Source: Haliclona indistincta (lineage: Eukaryota > Porifera > Demospongiae > Haplosclerida > Chalinidae). From it: 64,000 nt of DNA. The stretch spans positions 6,177,781-6,241,780 of the forward strand of contig OZ024786.1 of the NCBI GenBank assembly GCA_964017065.1, read 5' to 3'. The notes beneath the pieces were generated by a model. That model ran no database searches. It saw only the letters and a list, made by a program, of their open reading frames with translations, and had not been told where the DNA came from. Of this stretch, positions 1 through 9,644 are shown in pieces (the stretch's first letter is position 1; the number at the start of each line of letters is the position of its first letter). A program made the position numbers and the translations under genes.

Positions 1-1623
1 CTTGTGTTCCCCCATGTAAGTGATATGATAGATGAGATGTGCACTGAGGCTATGGACGACATGGAAGCATTACCACCTGGTGAATTAGGTAGCATGCAGC
101 GTGCTATAGTAACAGGCGATGGTACTTGGCTAACAAGAGGTCACTTCAGTAAGAATCACACATACACTATACGTAACTACATGACTGGTGCTCTGTTGTA
201 TGTAGTACATGTGTGTATGAGAGGAGAGGATGATTTAGTAGAGGGTGATTTGTATAAGGGTACAGCTAAGTCAGCTGAGGGATATGCTGCTGATGAAGCC
301 TTTGGTATGGCAAAGGATGATGGTATGCATGTAGAGGTGCAGTGGCAGGATGCTGACTCCTCCTCATCAGCATCCTTTCGTAAACACTATCCCGACGAAG
401 CCAAGTCACGTATCATGCTTTGTGCTGGTCATGTCGGTCGTTGTCACACGAAAGCACTCACAAAACTTTCGCAAAAGAAGTATTTCACTAAGCGATACAT
501 AAACAAGCATAAGGAGAGCTTTCCTGAGGTAGAGACAGTAAAATGTTGTTGCGAAGGTGGTAATCATAGCCAGGGATGTGGTTGCATGTCAGATGGCTTT
601 CTGCGACAGGCTCGCATTAATTTTTTTTGTTGCCTCGTGCAATCAGGAAAAGATCCTGATGCTTTTGCTAAACGGCTTTGTGATCTTGGTAAGTATCATG
701 CACGTAACATTCACAACTGGGAGGGTGGTAGCTGTGATTTTCACAGTGAGAAGAAGTGTACTTGTGGTAGTTGTGAAGAGGATGAGGTGGAGTGTGAAGG
801 TAGGGAGTATGCCACTAAAAACCCACTCACCTGCCCTCTACATGCACTAGCCTATGAGATAGAGTGTAATATTAGAGCAGCACGGGCACATAATGTCATA
901 CACCTTGAGCTTGGTAAGGGCCACTCTAACTTATGTGAGGGTTCCCATAATGTGCTGATAAGATTTAGATCTAAAGATCTCCACCTCCATCGCCTACATT
1001 ATGTCACATCCACCAATCTGGGGCTATGTCATAGCAACATGACCTACCTGACAGGTAAGAAGGGCACAGGATACCACTGGCTGCTGGATCTGTTCAATCG
1101 ACTCAAGCTACCACTACTGGATGGCATGCAGGAAGCACTGGAGCAGGCAAACAAGGATAGGAAAAGGAAACTAGAGAAGCTAAGGAGCGAGGAGTCAAAG
1201 AAGAAGAGGATCAAGTGGAAGAATGCACGTGACTTGGAGCAAGAAGAGAGGAAGCGATGGGTTAAGCAACAGGAAATCAGACATGACTACGGAGAAGAGG
1301 ATGGTGAAGATGATGTTGAAGTTGACTCAGCAGGTGCTAGAGAACTTCTTGGCAGCTCCTCAGTGTCTGGGCCTGATAGAGCTGTCATCATAGCTAGTAA
1401 AAAGAAGTGCAAGTGTGGATCTACTAGTCATTTACGAACTAGTCACAGAGAGTGTCCCATGAATAAGAGTAAGAGGCATGAGGATGACAGTGTAGACTTA
1501 CAAGGTGACTCTACAATCTCTGAGCAAGAAATTACTACAAAAAAATGCAAATGTGGTTCCACTTCTCATCTTCGTACTAGCCATCGAGACTGTCCCATGA
1601 ATAAAGGTAAGACAGGTAAGTAA
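1..1623 (+). CDS. Mutator-like (MULE) transposase, 5' end cut by window
   Basis: The frame is open from the first base, so the gene starts outside the window; the GTG at position 4 is not a credible start. The product aligns along its length with residues ~357 onward of the 1271-residue protein at 45784-49599. Visible RNase-H-like transposase landmarks are DGTW with Asp at codon 40 (118-120), an AEG helix near codon 93, WQDADSSS with Asp at codon 117, and CEGSH with Glu at codon 313, matching the DDE layout of MULE transposases. Cysteine clusters (CCCEGG, CGCM, CTCGSC) lie between them. A charged coiled segment follows, then two zinc knuckles of pattern CX1CX4HX4HX2C ending in CPMNK. There is no OTU domain. 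The last codons carry ACAG/GTAAGT, a perfect splice donor, so the stop may lie in an intron and the true C-terminus elsewhere. Confidence 0.8.
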   Translation, partial: LVFPHVSDMIDEMCTEAMDDMEALPPGELGSMQRAIVTGDGTWLTRGHFSKNHTYTIRNYMTGALLYVVHVCMRGEDDLVEGDLYKGTAKSAEGYAADEAFGMAKDDGMHVEVQWQDADSSSSASFRKHYPDEAKSRIMLCAGHVGRCHTKALTKLSQKKYFTKRYINKHKESFPEVETVKCCCEGGNHSQGCGCMSDGFLRQARINFFCCLVQSGKDPDAFAKRLCDLGKYHARNIHNWEGGSCDFHSEKKCTCGSCEEDEVECEGREYATKNPLTCPLHALAYEIECNIRAARAHNVIHLELGKGHSNLCEGSHNVLIRFRSKDLHLHRLHYVTSTNLGLCHSNMTYLTGKKGTGYHWLLDLFNRLKLPLLDGMQEALEQANKDRKRKLEKLRSEESKKKRIKWKNARDLEQEERKRWVKQQEIRHDYGEEDGEDDVEVDSAGARELLGSSSVSGPDRAVIIASKKKCKCGSTSHLRTSHRECPMNKSKRHEDDSVDLQGDSTISEQEITTKKCKCGSTSHLRTSHRDCPMNKGKTGK

Positions 1624-1855
1624 TTATTTCATAATTATGTGCAACTTACCACAATACTCATGGTAAATAGTTGCATATGCATTACAATAGAACAACACAG
1701 CAAAACATTTTTAGTACCTGTTTGCAATATTGTCAGTTAATAACCTACGTGGCCCACTCAGTGAATAGCCACTATCCTCCGGAACCATACGATGATGGAA
1801 GGAGGAGATTGGTAAAACCGCAAGGGACACTCCCCGTATTCAACCCACCCGCCCG
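1624..1855. other. 3' flank of MULE copy, no gene seen
   Basis: This sequence follows a perfect splice donor at the end of the transposase frame. No convincing coding continuation, zinc knuckle or OTU-like exon was found here. Confidence 0.3.
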
Positions 1856-2080
1856 GGTGGGTCGTCCCTGCAATATGCAGGGGCCAGTATAACAACCACC
1901 TTATAGGTTGGTCGTCCCTGCAATATGCAGGGGCCAGTGTAATAACCACCTTATAGGTTGGTCGCCCTGCCAAGCAGGGGCCTAATGTAACAACCACCTT
2001 ATAGGTTGGTCGCCCTGCCAAGCAGGGGCCTAGTGTAACAACCACCTTGCGGTTGGTCGCCCTGCCAAGCAGGGGCCTTT
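1856..2080. repeat. Five-unit minisatellite, 47-50 bp, hairpin-forming units
   Basis: Five head-to-tail units each begin GGTTGGTCG and end ACAACCACCTTATA. Each carries an internal inverted repeat: CCCTGCAATATGCAGGG in units 1-2 and GCCCTGCCAAGCAGGGGC in units 3-5. Unit boundaries are themselves palindromic (ACCACCTTATAGGTTGGT). Open frames across it on the minus strand are repeat artefacts. Confidence 0.9.
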
Positions 2081-2719
2081 AAATCTAGATATCCGACCGT
2101 TTGATTACATGCCACTAGAAAGATTAACATACCATCTCTAGTCATTAAATATTCATTGTCATTAGGTGAATAATGAGACTGGGTTATAATTATAATCAAC
2201 AGACTGCAGTATCTATAATAATATTATCAGTCAGAGGACAATTGGTGTGTATTTCGGTACTGCTCTTTTTGCTTTTTGTCGACATATCTTGAAAAGTTAG
2301 TGGCATAAATAAATTAGATATGTAAATAAGTAAATTAAGTAAATTAAATAGATAGAGATGGAGGAGGCACTAGAAAGAAAGGCATGCAGCCAAAATGCTA
2401 CATTTTATTTTTTTAATATGCCAGAAATATGCCAGAAAATTTTTTTAATGTGCCTAAAAATATTTTCACTACTGGGTGGAGCTGCAATTGAGCACTTTCA
2501 ACCTGTAGGTCAACTAGGCAGCTGACGTTTAGGAGAATGAGACAGGGCAGCAGGCCGGATGCACCTTGCAGCCCCGCCCGTAATAATACTAACATGGGCG
2601 TAGCTCAGTGTATGACCACGTGCTGGACTACTTCAAAGCAGACCATCCTGGTGACTCAGAACGAAGAAATTTTCTTCAACGAGGCCTCACACTGAGTAAC
2701 TGGACTGAGTGACTGAACT

Positions 2720-3454
2720 ATGGTGAACAGCTATTTCGGTATCAGCTTCCTGCTGGTGCTTCTGGTCAATGCAACATGTGTTACTGCTGTTGACGGTAAG
2801 CCTTTCTGCACTGCGCTGGACTAGAATCGATGATTTGTTTCTTCAGTTATAGTTGTGGCGGTAGTTCTTACACCAGCTACGATGACGTCTTTGGTTGTGA
2901 TTATCTGCGGCTGCACAACTGGCTACATTACTGGCGGAATATTGGTGGATCTCATTTCAGTTTGCTGCCGGACTCTGTCTCGACGTTGTCGTATTCGTCC
3001 TCGTAAACTCTAGCAGGATACTCCTGGTTCACGTCCTGTACCTAGTGACCTTGCTCCCGAGGCACATGTTCAAGCAAAGGACGATTCGGCTCCATCTGAT
3101 AGTGCAGAGCAGGATAAACAACTCGAGCAGATGCCTGCCCATCAAGATCCACCTTATGTTCCACTTTCTATGTCACCAAGTCATCCTCCTCCAAATCATG
3201 ATACACCATCTCACGAGTCTTTGTCTAAGAAAGATGTTCAATGCGCCAGTTCTTTGCCAATGGTACTGATGTGCACTACAATCACTATATAGTGTGTATA
3301 CAATATTCCTCCCATACAGCAGCATGACCAACCTCCTTTTGAACAGTATGAGTCTCCTGATGTTGCTGGTGCCGTCTCATACGATGTCCTACCTGCTGAA
3401 GAAGAAAAGCAACCACTTTTAGATGATATGTCTATTTTAGAGCAATTGCCATAG
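2720..3454 (+). CDS. Putative small membrane protein, three exons, one in-frame TAG
   Basis: I do not recognise the family. ATG at 2720 opens a signal-peptide-like stretch (MVNSYFGISFLLVLLV). Proposed exons are 2720-2795, 2847-3262 and 3320-3454, with a 51-base intron (GTAAGC...TTCAG) and a 57-base intron (GTACTG...TACAG). Frames join across both junctions, giving 209 codons including the stop. Exon 2 encodes a hydrophobic span ending in an Arg-rich stop-transfer (CCRTLSRRCRIRPRKL) and then a Pro/Ser-rich cytoplasmic tail. The tail ends with an acidic dileucine-like motif (EEEKQPLLDDMSIL). Codon 81 (3011-3013) is TAG directly after the stop-transfer, so either the product is a short protein or the gene is damaged. 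The long open tail beyond the TAG argues for recent damage, an alternative isoform or a sequence error. Confidence 0.4.
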
Positions 3455-3479
3455 CAGCCTGGATACAAGATCTAGAACA

Positions 3480-4183
3480 GGAGTACATATTTGATTTTAG
3501 CAGTGAGCATTACTTATCCAATCACTCAAATATGTGATATTTTTGTTTTTTTCCCAGTATAAAACTTTTTTGATGACTTCATGTTCACCAACCTATCTCT
3601 GTAATAAGAGACACTGTTTGCTTGCAATCTAGTGTTCTATCATGTTCTGCTGTGTTATTGTTCAAATAATAGTCTTTGACAGCAATTAAGTGTGATGGTT
3701 TTGAATTGTAGTTCACTTCTAAGACAAAGATAGTTATTACTTTTGTTGTTTTTTTTTGACAAAAGTTGCACTTCCTTTGAAACATTCCCTTTTCTTTTGA
3801 AACAAAAAAATACTTTCTTTCTGGCTACATTGATTGCTGCTGTAATATTTTTTATCAGTGATGGGATAAAACCTCGGTGGCGTATACAGGATTGAATATG
3901 GAGAGTGCTCATACTCTATAATTGTTAGCCAACCTGGGCTATACACAAAACAAAATAGCATTGTATATTTATTGCTTGACCTACACTGACAAGTGTGTAC
4001 ATGTTGTGGTTTTGACAGCACTGATGACTCCAGCCCAGATTTTAGTGTCATAGCAACTGCTTTCATAGCAAATTGCTTGCTTGCTAAATTAGTGAAAACA
4101 ACAAGTTTTGGCATAGTTCATATCAAGTGTGTTTTCTTAAACTCAATCATTTCTGTGTAACTTATTATTAACATGTGTTTAAG
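3480..4183. other. AT-rich intergenic sequence
   Basis: Only shadow frames on the minus strand were seen between 3480 and 4183. There is no recognisable domain, terminal repeat or tandem array. Confidence 0.4.
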
Positions 4184-4536
4184 GGAAAAAGTACCATCCG
4201 CAATCTTCAAACATGTGTCTCGAGGGTTAAAGAGCTATTAGATGACAGAACAAAACTCCTGCTCAATCATGCTCAACTCCTGCTCAATCATGTCGTTAAG
4301 CTATAACCTGTCTAGTTGTTGATGTCTTGTTTTGACTACAAATAATAAGTCCATACCATCAAACTGTTGTCTTGCCTCCATTGGACGAAATATTATAAAA
4401 TTTTTTAAATAGACGCTGAGAGCCTTGCGTTACGTGCAAGAGATGATCCAGTCCCAGGAGGACATGTTGCTGCAGCAGTCCACACCTAATACCAGACAAG
4501 AGGCCCTCAAGCACCTCATCCATAGAGACAGAGGAG
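4184..4536 (+). CDS. Two internal exons of an unidentified host gene
   Basis: Exon 4184-4294 follows TTTAAG and ends before GTTAAG. Exon 4413-4536 follows AAATAG and ends before GTTAGT. Both join in phase 0 with no stop, and the second ends in phase 1. The peptide is Leu/Gln-rich and helical (VKELLDDRTKLLLNH, then RALRYVQEMIQSQEDMLLQQ), suggesting a coiled coil. A 16-base direct repeat (CTCCTGCTCAATCATG) lies inside the first exon. No upstream or downstream exon could be placed, and the family is unknown. Confidence 0.35.
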
Positions 4537-4732
4537 GTTAGTTAGAGCAGTGTTTGTTCTACAATATAATGAGTACTATGAACTTTTGCACTTTACAAAG
4601 ACTTGGACTAAAGTCTTTTTATTATGATGCTAAAGTATTTCCGGAATTATCTTCGATGATACCATTGTGCAGAAATAGATTATACATAATTATAAATATG
4701 CTTCACATAAATATTATTAAACTTACCTTATA

Positions 4733-5085
4733 ATTTTGAGAAGGGATAACAATTAGCACCTGGTGATCGAAATTTCTTGTCAATCACTTTTAGTGCTGCT
4801 GTCTGTAGCTGGGTCAGAGGTTGTTCAGGCTGCAAGTTATAGTCGTCACTTGCTTTAGTCAGCAGCTGTCTGCTAATAGCCTCCCACCTCTCGTCTATTT
4901 CCCCAGTATCCCTTCTCCCAATATGAGCTCAAATTCAATGGCATCTGTAAAATAATTAACATAATTGGAAGTATAACTCTCTTAAAGTCTTCGCTTAAGA
5001 ATGTTGCCCAATATTCTGGTGCAACTTCAAGGTGTATCAATCGAATGACAGTTGGCAAGGAACTTGAAATTGAGCTAGAAGGCAA
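4733..5085 (-). pseudogene. 3' exons of the OTU-like gene, frameshifted
   Basis: On the minus strand, below a TTTTACAG acceptor near 4940, the frame begins DAIEFELILGEGIL and then shifts by one base at a G-run into EIDERWEAISRQLL. It continues as coding-looking sequence (LQPEQPLTQLQTAALKVID) to a stop near 4733. Above it lies another open piece (IHLEVAPEYWATFLSEDFKR). These pieces sit downstream of, and on the same strand as, the OTU-like reading frame at 5383-6361 and probably belong to it. The shift makes this a pseudogene or marks a sequence error. Confidence 0.35.
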
Positions 5086-5088
5086 TAT

Positions 5089-5370
5089 TCACGGAATAGA
5101 ATTCACACAATATTTGAAGTTCATCGATATACAATATTTCTGATGAAGCAGCAACGGTATGTGTCTTCTTCGATTGTTTGAGTAGAGAACTATTTTTAAT
5201 TCAGTTGCTAACTTCTTCTGAATGTCCGTCAGCAAGAGCAGTCGATGTCTTTTTGTGCAGTTGGTATTCTGCGTAGTGTGCAAAGCTACCTCAGCTGATG
5301 CATCAAGCAAAGATTCATCCGGCAAGTCTTCACTGTCGTACTCCCAAAGTAATGCATTTGTATCAGACAT
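5089..5370 (-). CDS. Small downstream frame after OTU-like frame
   Basis: A 93-codon frame starting MSDTNALLWEYDSEDL lies only 12 bases below the stop of the OTU-like frame. It is in the same register, separated by consecutive TAA and TAG codons. The first half is acidic and the second basic (NNRRRHIPLLLHQKY). It could be a continuation of the upstream gene exposed by readthrough or alternative splicing, a second cistron, or chance. No domain is recognised. Confidence 0.25.
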   Translation of the reverse strand: MSDTNALLWEYDSEDLPDESLLDASAEVALHTTQNTNCTKRHRLLLLTDIQKKLATELKIVLYSNNRRRHIPLLLHQKYCISMNFKYCVNSIP

Positions 5371-5382
5371 AATATCTAACTA

Positions 5383-6361
5383 TTAGTTTGCCAGGAACTC
5401 TTTATTTCCAACTTGGGAAATTGTAACCAGTGACACATGCGAATCTTCTACAGCATCACCATATTCATCGATAGGGTTGAATCTCCCTATACGTCTGCTC
5501 AGTTCTCTGACACGGATTGCCACGCCAGTCATGGAAGCGTAAAGGTGGATGTCGCTACACGTGCCCCAGACTCCTGGACGGACAATGTCTGAGGCACGTG
5601 TTTGAAGATGTTGTAAAGAGCTAGTGTGGCAATCCGCTATTCGTTCTAGTTGCATGTCTCTGGCCTGCCTAAGAAAGTTTGCAATCTTAAACCTAATCTT
5701 CAAGTCGTCCTCGTCAATTCCGACGGCTGTAAGAGCATAGAACAATGAGTCGGCTGGAGATGGTGATGAAGATATGGGTGGAAGAGATGGTGCAGTGGAT
5801 GAGGATGGTATCTGAGATTGTGTTGCTTGACAGGCGTTGAGTGAAGATGGAGAAGATGACGAGGATGGTAGCTTAGATTGTGTTGCTTGACGGCCGTTGA
5901 GCGAAGATGGTGCTGCAGATAACGAGGAAGGTAGCTTAGATTGTGTTGCTTGACAGCCGTTGAGCAAAGATGGTGCTGCAGATGACGAGGAAGGTAGCTT
6001 AGATTGTGTTGCTTTACAGGTGTTGAGAGAAGATGGTGCGCATGACGAGGATGGTAGCTTAGATTGTGCAACTTGACGGGTGTCGAGCGAAGATGGTGCA
6101 GACGATGAGGATGGTAGCTGAGATGATGTTGCTGGTGTAGTTGATGATGATGGTTGTTGAGATGGTGTAGATGAGGACGATGGTTTGACCATCAGGCGCT
6201 GATCCCAAGAACTACCATAGGTCTGTGCGATGAATTTGATCAATGCGGACTCTGATGTAAAAGTCTTAGTGATGGCACCGCGGTTATTCATCGCACAGAC
6301 TTTGGCTTTGTTTTCTGGAGCAGGCCTGATGTATAGTCGCTCCTGGATGTCTTTATATAGC
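5383..6361 (-). CDS. OTU-like domain protein with Ser/Pro repeat linker, catalytic Cys lost
   Basis: The open frame extends above the ATG at 6291 to an acceptor (ATAAACAG) at 6362, so this is an internal exon. It starts with a basic helical piece, then about seven degenerate repeats of roughly 18-21 residues built on TQSKLPSSSSAAPSSLNG (DNA unit near 60 bases, 5800-6130). An OTU-like fold follows: PADSLFYALTAV aligns with the GDGxCLFRAL box, RFKIANFL with the next helix, and RPGVWGTCSDIHLYA with the GxWG strand. The catalytic Cys position reads Ser and the preceding Gly-x is missing, while a C-terminal His (EDSHVSL) is kept. I predict a non-catalytic OTU. This assignment rests on comparison with the intact OTU at 49171-49596. 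Confidence 0.55.
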
Positions 6362-6414
6362 CTGTTTATAGTTTAGAATAAAAACATCATAACCTTATAA
6401 TAATTTTAAATCAC

Positions 6415-6506
6415 CTTATAGCTGTGTGCTTGTTGAGCTACTTGCATGCTCTACGTGACGCACCGTTGTTGTAATCTCTTGAGGAGATGGTGATGATGGT
6501 GGACGT
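6415..6506 (-). CDS. Upstream exon of the OTU-like gene, one in-frame TAG
   Basis: This stretch follows an ATCTAG acceptor and ends before GTGATT. Its 92 bases leave phase 2, matching the start of the 5383-6361 exon, and it enters in phase 0, matching the exon above. The only disruption is a TAG at 6438-6440 (codon 23). Good phase with a single stop suggests a recently decayed gene, a mis-chosen donor or a sequence error. Confidence 0.3.
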
Positions 6507-6557
6507 CTAGATTAATTGTAGATTATTTAATGCTTTTTATATAAATAACATCCGTAC

Positions 6558-6747
6558 CTTGAGATGACCAAGGCCTTGTTGTCTAGCAAGTAGTATCACC
6601 TTGGCCAGGAGATCCCTGAACAATTGTAGAATGTAGCGCAGGCCTTTCTCTGATGGTAAGTGAGTGCCAGCCTGCTGGTTCCTCCAAAGGTGTTGTCCCC
6701 TAGCAGGTGCGCCAACATTGTCGATACCGACGTTTTGTACTGTTCTG
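6558..6747 (-). CDS. Upstream exon of OTU-like gene, truncated by a repeat
   Basis: The exon is open from the repeat junction at 6747 down to a donor (CTCAAG/GTACGG) at 6557. The peptide begins near VQNVGIDNVGAPARG and ends in a hydrophobic helix (YILQLFRDLLAKVILLARQQ). The exon runs directly into the 4-kb repeat that starts at 6748, so the repeat probably cut off the 5' part of the gene. Confidence 0.4.
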
Positions 6748-7039
6748 GTATGATCTTCTGACTACTGTTTTAGCAGTGTATACCTCGGCCGTTACCTCCT
6801 AAGTTGTCTGGAAATCATTACCATTAATTTTATAAACAATTACTGAGTTGAGTTTCACTAAATTTGTTGATTTAGACCGGATACTGATTATTGTTATCCA
6901 TTGCACAACTTCGCAAATAAAATTAGTTTTATAACTTTGATTAAATATGACTGTGCAGTGGTAATAAAAAAAATTGAATATATTTATATAATGGTGATTA
7001 AATAGTTCTCTCTATATCTCATGTCCTAATACATACAAA

Positions 7040-7250
7040 TAATTGATAAAATGTAGCATAGTGCACTAATACAAATGGGACATTTGTATTAGGGTGTAAA
7101 AATTACCTTCTATATCGACTTCCATACTCTCTATACTTTCTAGAGAATTGTAAAATGTAGCATAATGCACGTTTGTATTAAGGTGTAAAATTACCATCAA
7201 TTTCCATTATTCTTCCTCGATATCTTCATCACGTATATAGAGAACGGTAA
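7040..7250. repeat. Degenerate ~90-bp tandem repeat
   Basis: Units carry AAAATGTAGCATA, then TTTGTATTA(A/G)GGTGTAAAA, then TTACC. Copy 1 of the large repeat has two clear units; copy 2 (36670-36960) has an extra unit, which explains most of its greater length. Each TTACC reads as a GGTAA donor on the minus strand, and short acidic open pieces (ESMEVDIE) precede it, so duplicated micro-exons are possible. Confidence 0.6.
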
Positions 7251-7677
7251 AAATTAATGTCATATGCTTCCCGATTTGTGAAGCGCTTTCTCATCACCCA
7301 AGATGAGAAAGCACCCATCACATTTTGTCTCTCCCATTGTGAGCATATTGTGGGATTGAGGATAATTCCTCACATGAATACTCACTAAATAACTATTCGT
7401 GAAAAGCACTTTGCAAATCCAGCAAGTTATCACATTAAAATGTAGCATAATATCTCTACTGCTTGCTATAGACAATAGTAGTACTCATAGACCTTGGAAG
7501 TGTTTGCAGAGTAGGCGGGGCTCATGTGTGGTATATTATTGCCAGTAGAAGTAAAAAACATCAACAAAAAGTAACAACAAAATTGCGCAGAATTGTCATA
7601 CATCACCAAATTTTTAAAAACTATGATTTCTGTAAAAGGACACAAACAAGTAAATTAGAAAGAATCAAAGGATTGTA

Positions 7678-7797
7678 GAGTAGCAATGAAGATGTAGGTA
7701 TAATGGTCTATTAGCCAGTCAACCGTCTACCATTCCAATGGCTACCTTCTTATTGGTTTACATTGTACCGCAGTGACAGGTTTCTTCATTGCTACTC
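7678..7797. mobile_element. 120-bp foldback/MITE in large repeat
   Basis: The ends are perfect 15-base inverted repeats (GAGTAGCAATGAAGA and its complement). A flanking target duplication is not obvious. The same structure is present in copy 2 near 37402-37521, so it inserted before the 4-kb block duplicated. Confidence 0.6.
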
Positions 7798-8041
7798 TTC
7801 CATCCGGCCCTACTTCAAATTTTCTTGTATGTTTGTTGATAGTGTTAAAATCTTAACATCGTGACCATTAAAATAAAATTACCTTCCATTAATATTTCCT
7901 GGCTACCATCTAAAGAATATTAATAAGAAATAATCAAATCTAGCATTGTTACTAAATAATTACCTCTTTAATGGGGTCCATGATGGCAATAGTAGAGTTC
8001 AGAGAAGTTTGCTGATCTTTCAATTTCCATTGGTGTTTCAC

Positions 8042-8790
8042 CTAAATTATGAATGGAGAAAAATTATTATAGTACCACAAGTACTGATGCATCAGTGGAA
8101 GTGCTGGCAGATAAAAACCATTTGTGCTGTCTGATCTGACCCAGTCGTTGCTCCCATGCTTTTTTGGCTTCTTTGGCATGTACTGCTTTATTGCTGATGT
8201 ACCTGTACCCTTGAATGTGATCATTGCTTCATCAATTGAAAGGTTAACAGATGGATTGTTAATCGTCATGCATGCACTTGTATCTACATTTATTATTGGC
8301 TTGACCTTTTGTAGGCGATGATAGTTTGGATCAGTCTGTCAGCAACATATACGGCTGTACGAAAATCCATTCTAAATTCTCGTAGGAAAGCAATATAAAG
8401 GCTGTGTCTTTTGAGATTGTCCGTGTTACTCTCTGCACAGCATGAAATAGATCAAGCTTTATTTCTACGTTGTCACCAAATTTTCTTTTTAGTACTTACT
8501 TCCAGTGGCAGCAGTTGTCTATAATGATCACTTTGACTGGAGCTCTTAGGGAAATCAGTCGTTGATGAAGACATATGTTGTTGGAATACGAGTGTTGTCA
8601 ATGAAATGGAGATAGCGGTATATGTCAAAGAAACGATCTAGGGTGATTCTACCAATTTTGGGAGCATAGTAGAAGACTTCATCAGTACGCCAGTAGTCTG
8701 TTATGCTTGGCTCATAGTCGATGGACATCAAGATGAGAAAGCTGAAAGTTCGTGACCAGTGACTGCGGTCCGCTTGACGAATAGATCATC
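8042..8790 (-). pseudogene. piggyBac-like transposase remnant, copy 1
   Basis: Reading down the minus strand, 8758-8571 encodes SIDYEPSITDYWRTDEVFYY followed by RYLHFIDNTRIP, the start of the DDE_Tnp_1_7 (piggyBac) domain. After a decayed stretch (FLREFRMDFRTAVYVADRL near 8400), 8338-8042 encodes YHRLQKVKPIINVD, then SIDEAMITFKG with the catalytic Asp, then QYMPKKPKKHGSNDW. This order and spacing fit piggyBac transposases. Stops and shifts separate the pieces, and the third catalytic Asp and Cys-rich C-terminus were not found, so it is inactive. The same fragments recur at 37766-38514. Confidence 0.75.
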
Positions 8791-9413
8791 TTCCATTTGT
8801 TGCCGAGCGTAAAGATTCGTTGGCTCTACAATGGAAAGCATGATGGTGGTTGTCAGAAGGTATCAAGAATGCTTGATGGAAGTGAGCGTGATGGACCGGC
8901 CTGACCAGCAAATGGAGTGATCGTCACCTGAATTTGTTCCAATTTCCATTGTGATGTCATTTGGTGACTTTCATAGCTTTACGGTATGTCGCTGCTTGAC
9001 GCCTATCGTGTTAACACTACAATAAAGTATTAAATGAATATGATATCATCTGCCTTAGTGAATGCAGATTTGCCATCTAAAGCTCTTACCTTTGTTACAA
9101 AATGCTGCAAAGCACACAGCAGGCTTTAAGTCAGAAATTCCTTCTCCATCACAAGTTGCAAGTAAGAATGCCTTGTTATTCCATTAGTTGGTATAGTGTA
9201 CAGTGCACCGAACTCAGTGTATAATAATTTAAGGTACTTCCATAATCACCAAAAAGAACAAATTTATCATTAAAAAGTATCATCTAACAGCTTTAATTGG
9301 GTATGAAGTCAGCAGCTATGTTCATGAGCAAATCCTGGCAGCCTTTTGAAGGAGTAGCTGCATGCATTTTAGCCAATTGTTGCTAAAATGTATGCAGCTA
9401 CCTCTGGATATCT

Positions 9414-9644
9414 TTAGATGATTCTTGATATCTTTAGATGATTCTTGACTAGCTGTCGTTGAGCTTCAAGGATCCACAAGATTTCTGCCTTTGAGAATTC
9501 TGTTGATGAAGCATGACCGTCTTCATTGTGTTTTATTACTGCTTGTTTGAGCGTGTGTATGAACCTTAACATGTAGTTGGTCGATAAGCCATAGTGAAGT
9601 TTTTGAGTTAGGTACAACATTATAGCTGATGAGAATACGTACAT
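9414..9644 (-). pseudogene. BEL/Pao-like polyprotein fragment, copy 1
   Basis: The frame contains LRFIHTLKQAVIKH, then SSTEFSKAEILWILEAQRQL. This resembles the segment between RNase H and integrase in BEL/Pao polyproteins, where a leucine/Arg-Phe-Ile helix precedes an 'Ae.lWi...Q' motif. Only about 75 residues survive, ended by a stop. An identical piece sits at 39138-39368. The family call is tentative because the fragment is short. Confidence 0.45.

Noticed and set aside
4..6. GTG as start codon of the first transposase
   Set aside because: The frame is open to the window edge and homology with the 1271-residue protein extends through it, so the true start lies outside.
1856..2080. CRISPR-like array
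   Set aside because: Units are directly adjacent without unique spacers and the genome looks eukaryotic; it is a minisatellite. The same applies to 43867-43975 and 61376-61473.
2596..2608. GGGCGTAGCTCAG resembling a tRNA A box
   Set aside because: No B box (GGTTCGANTCC) or cloverleaf could be found downstream.
3011..3013. TAG reassigned as a sense codon
   Set aside because: TAG ends other frames normally (for example the membrane gene itself at 3452-3454), so local damage, alternative splicing or error is simpler.
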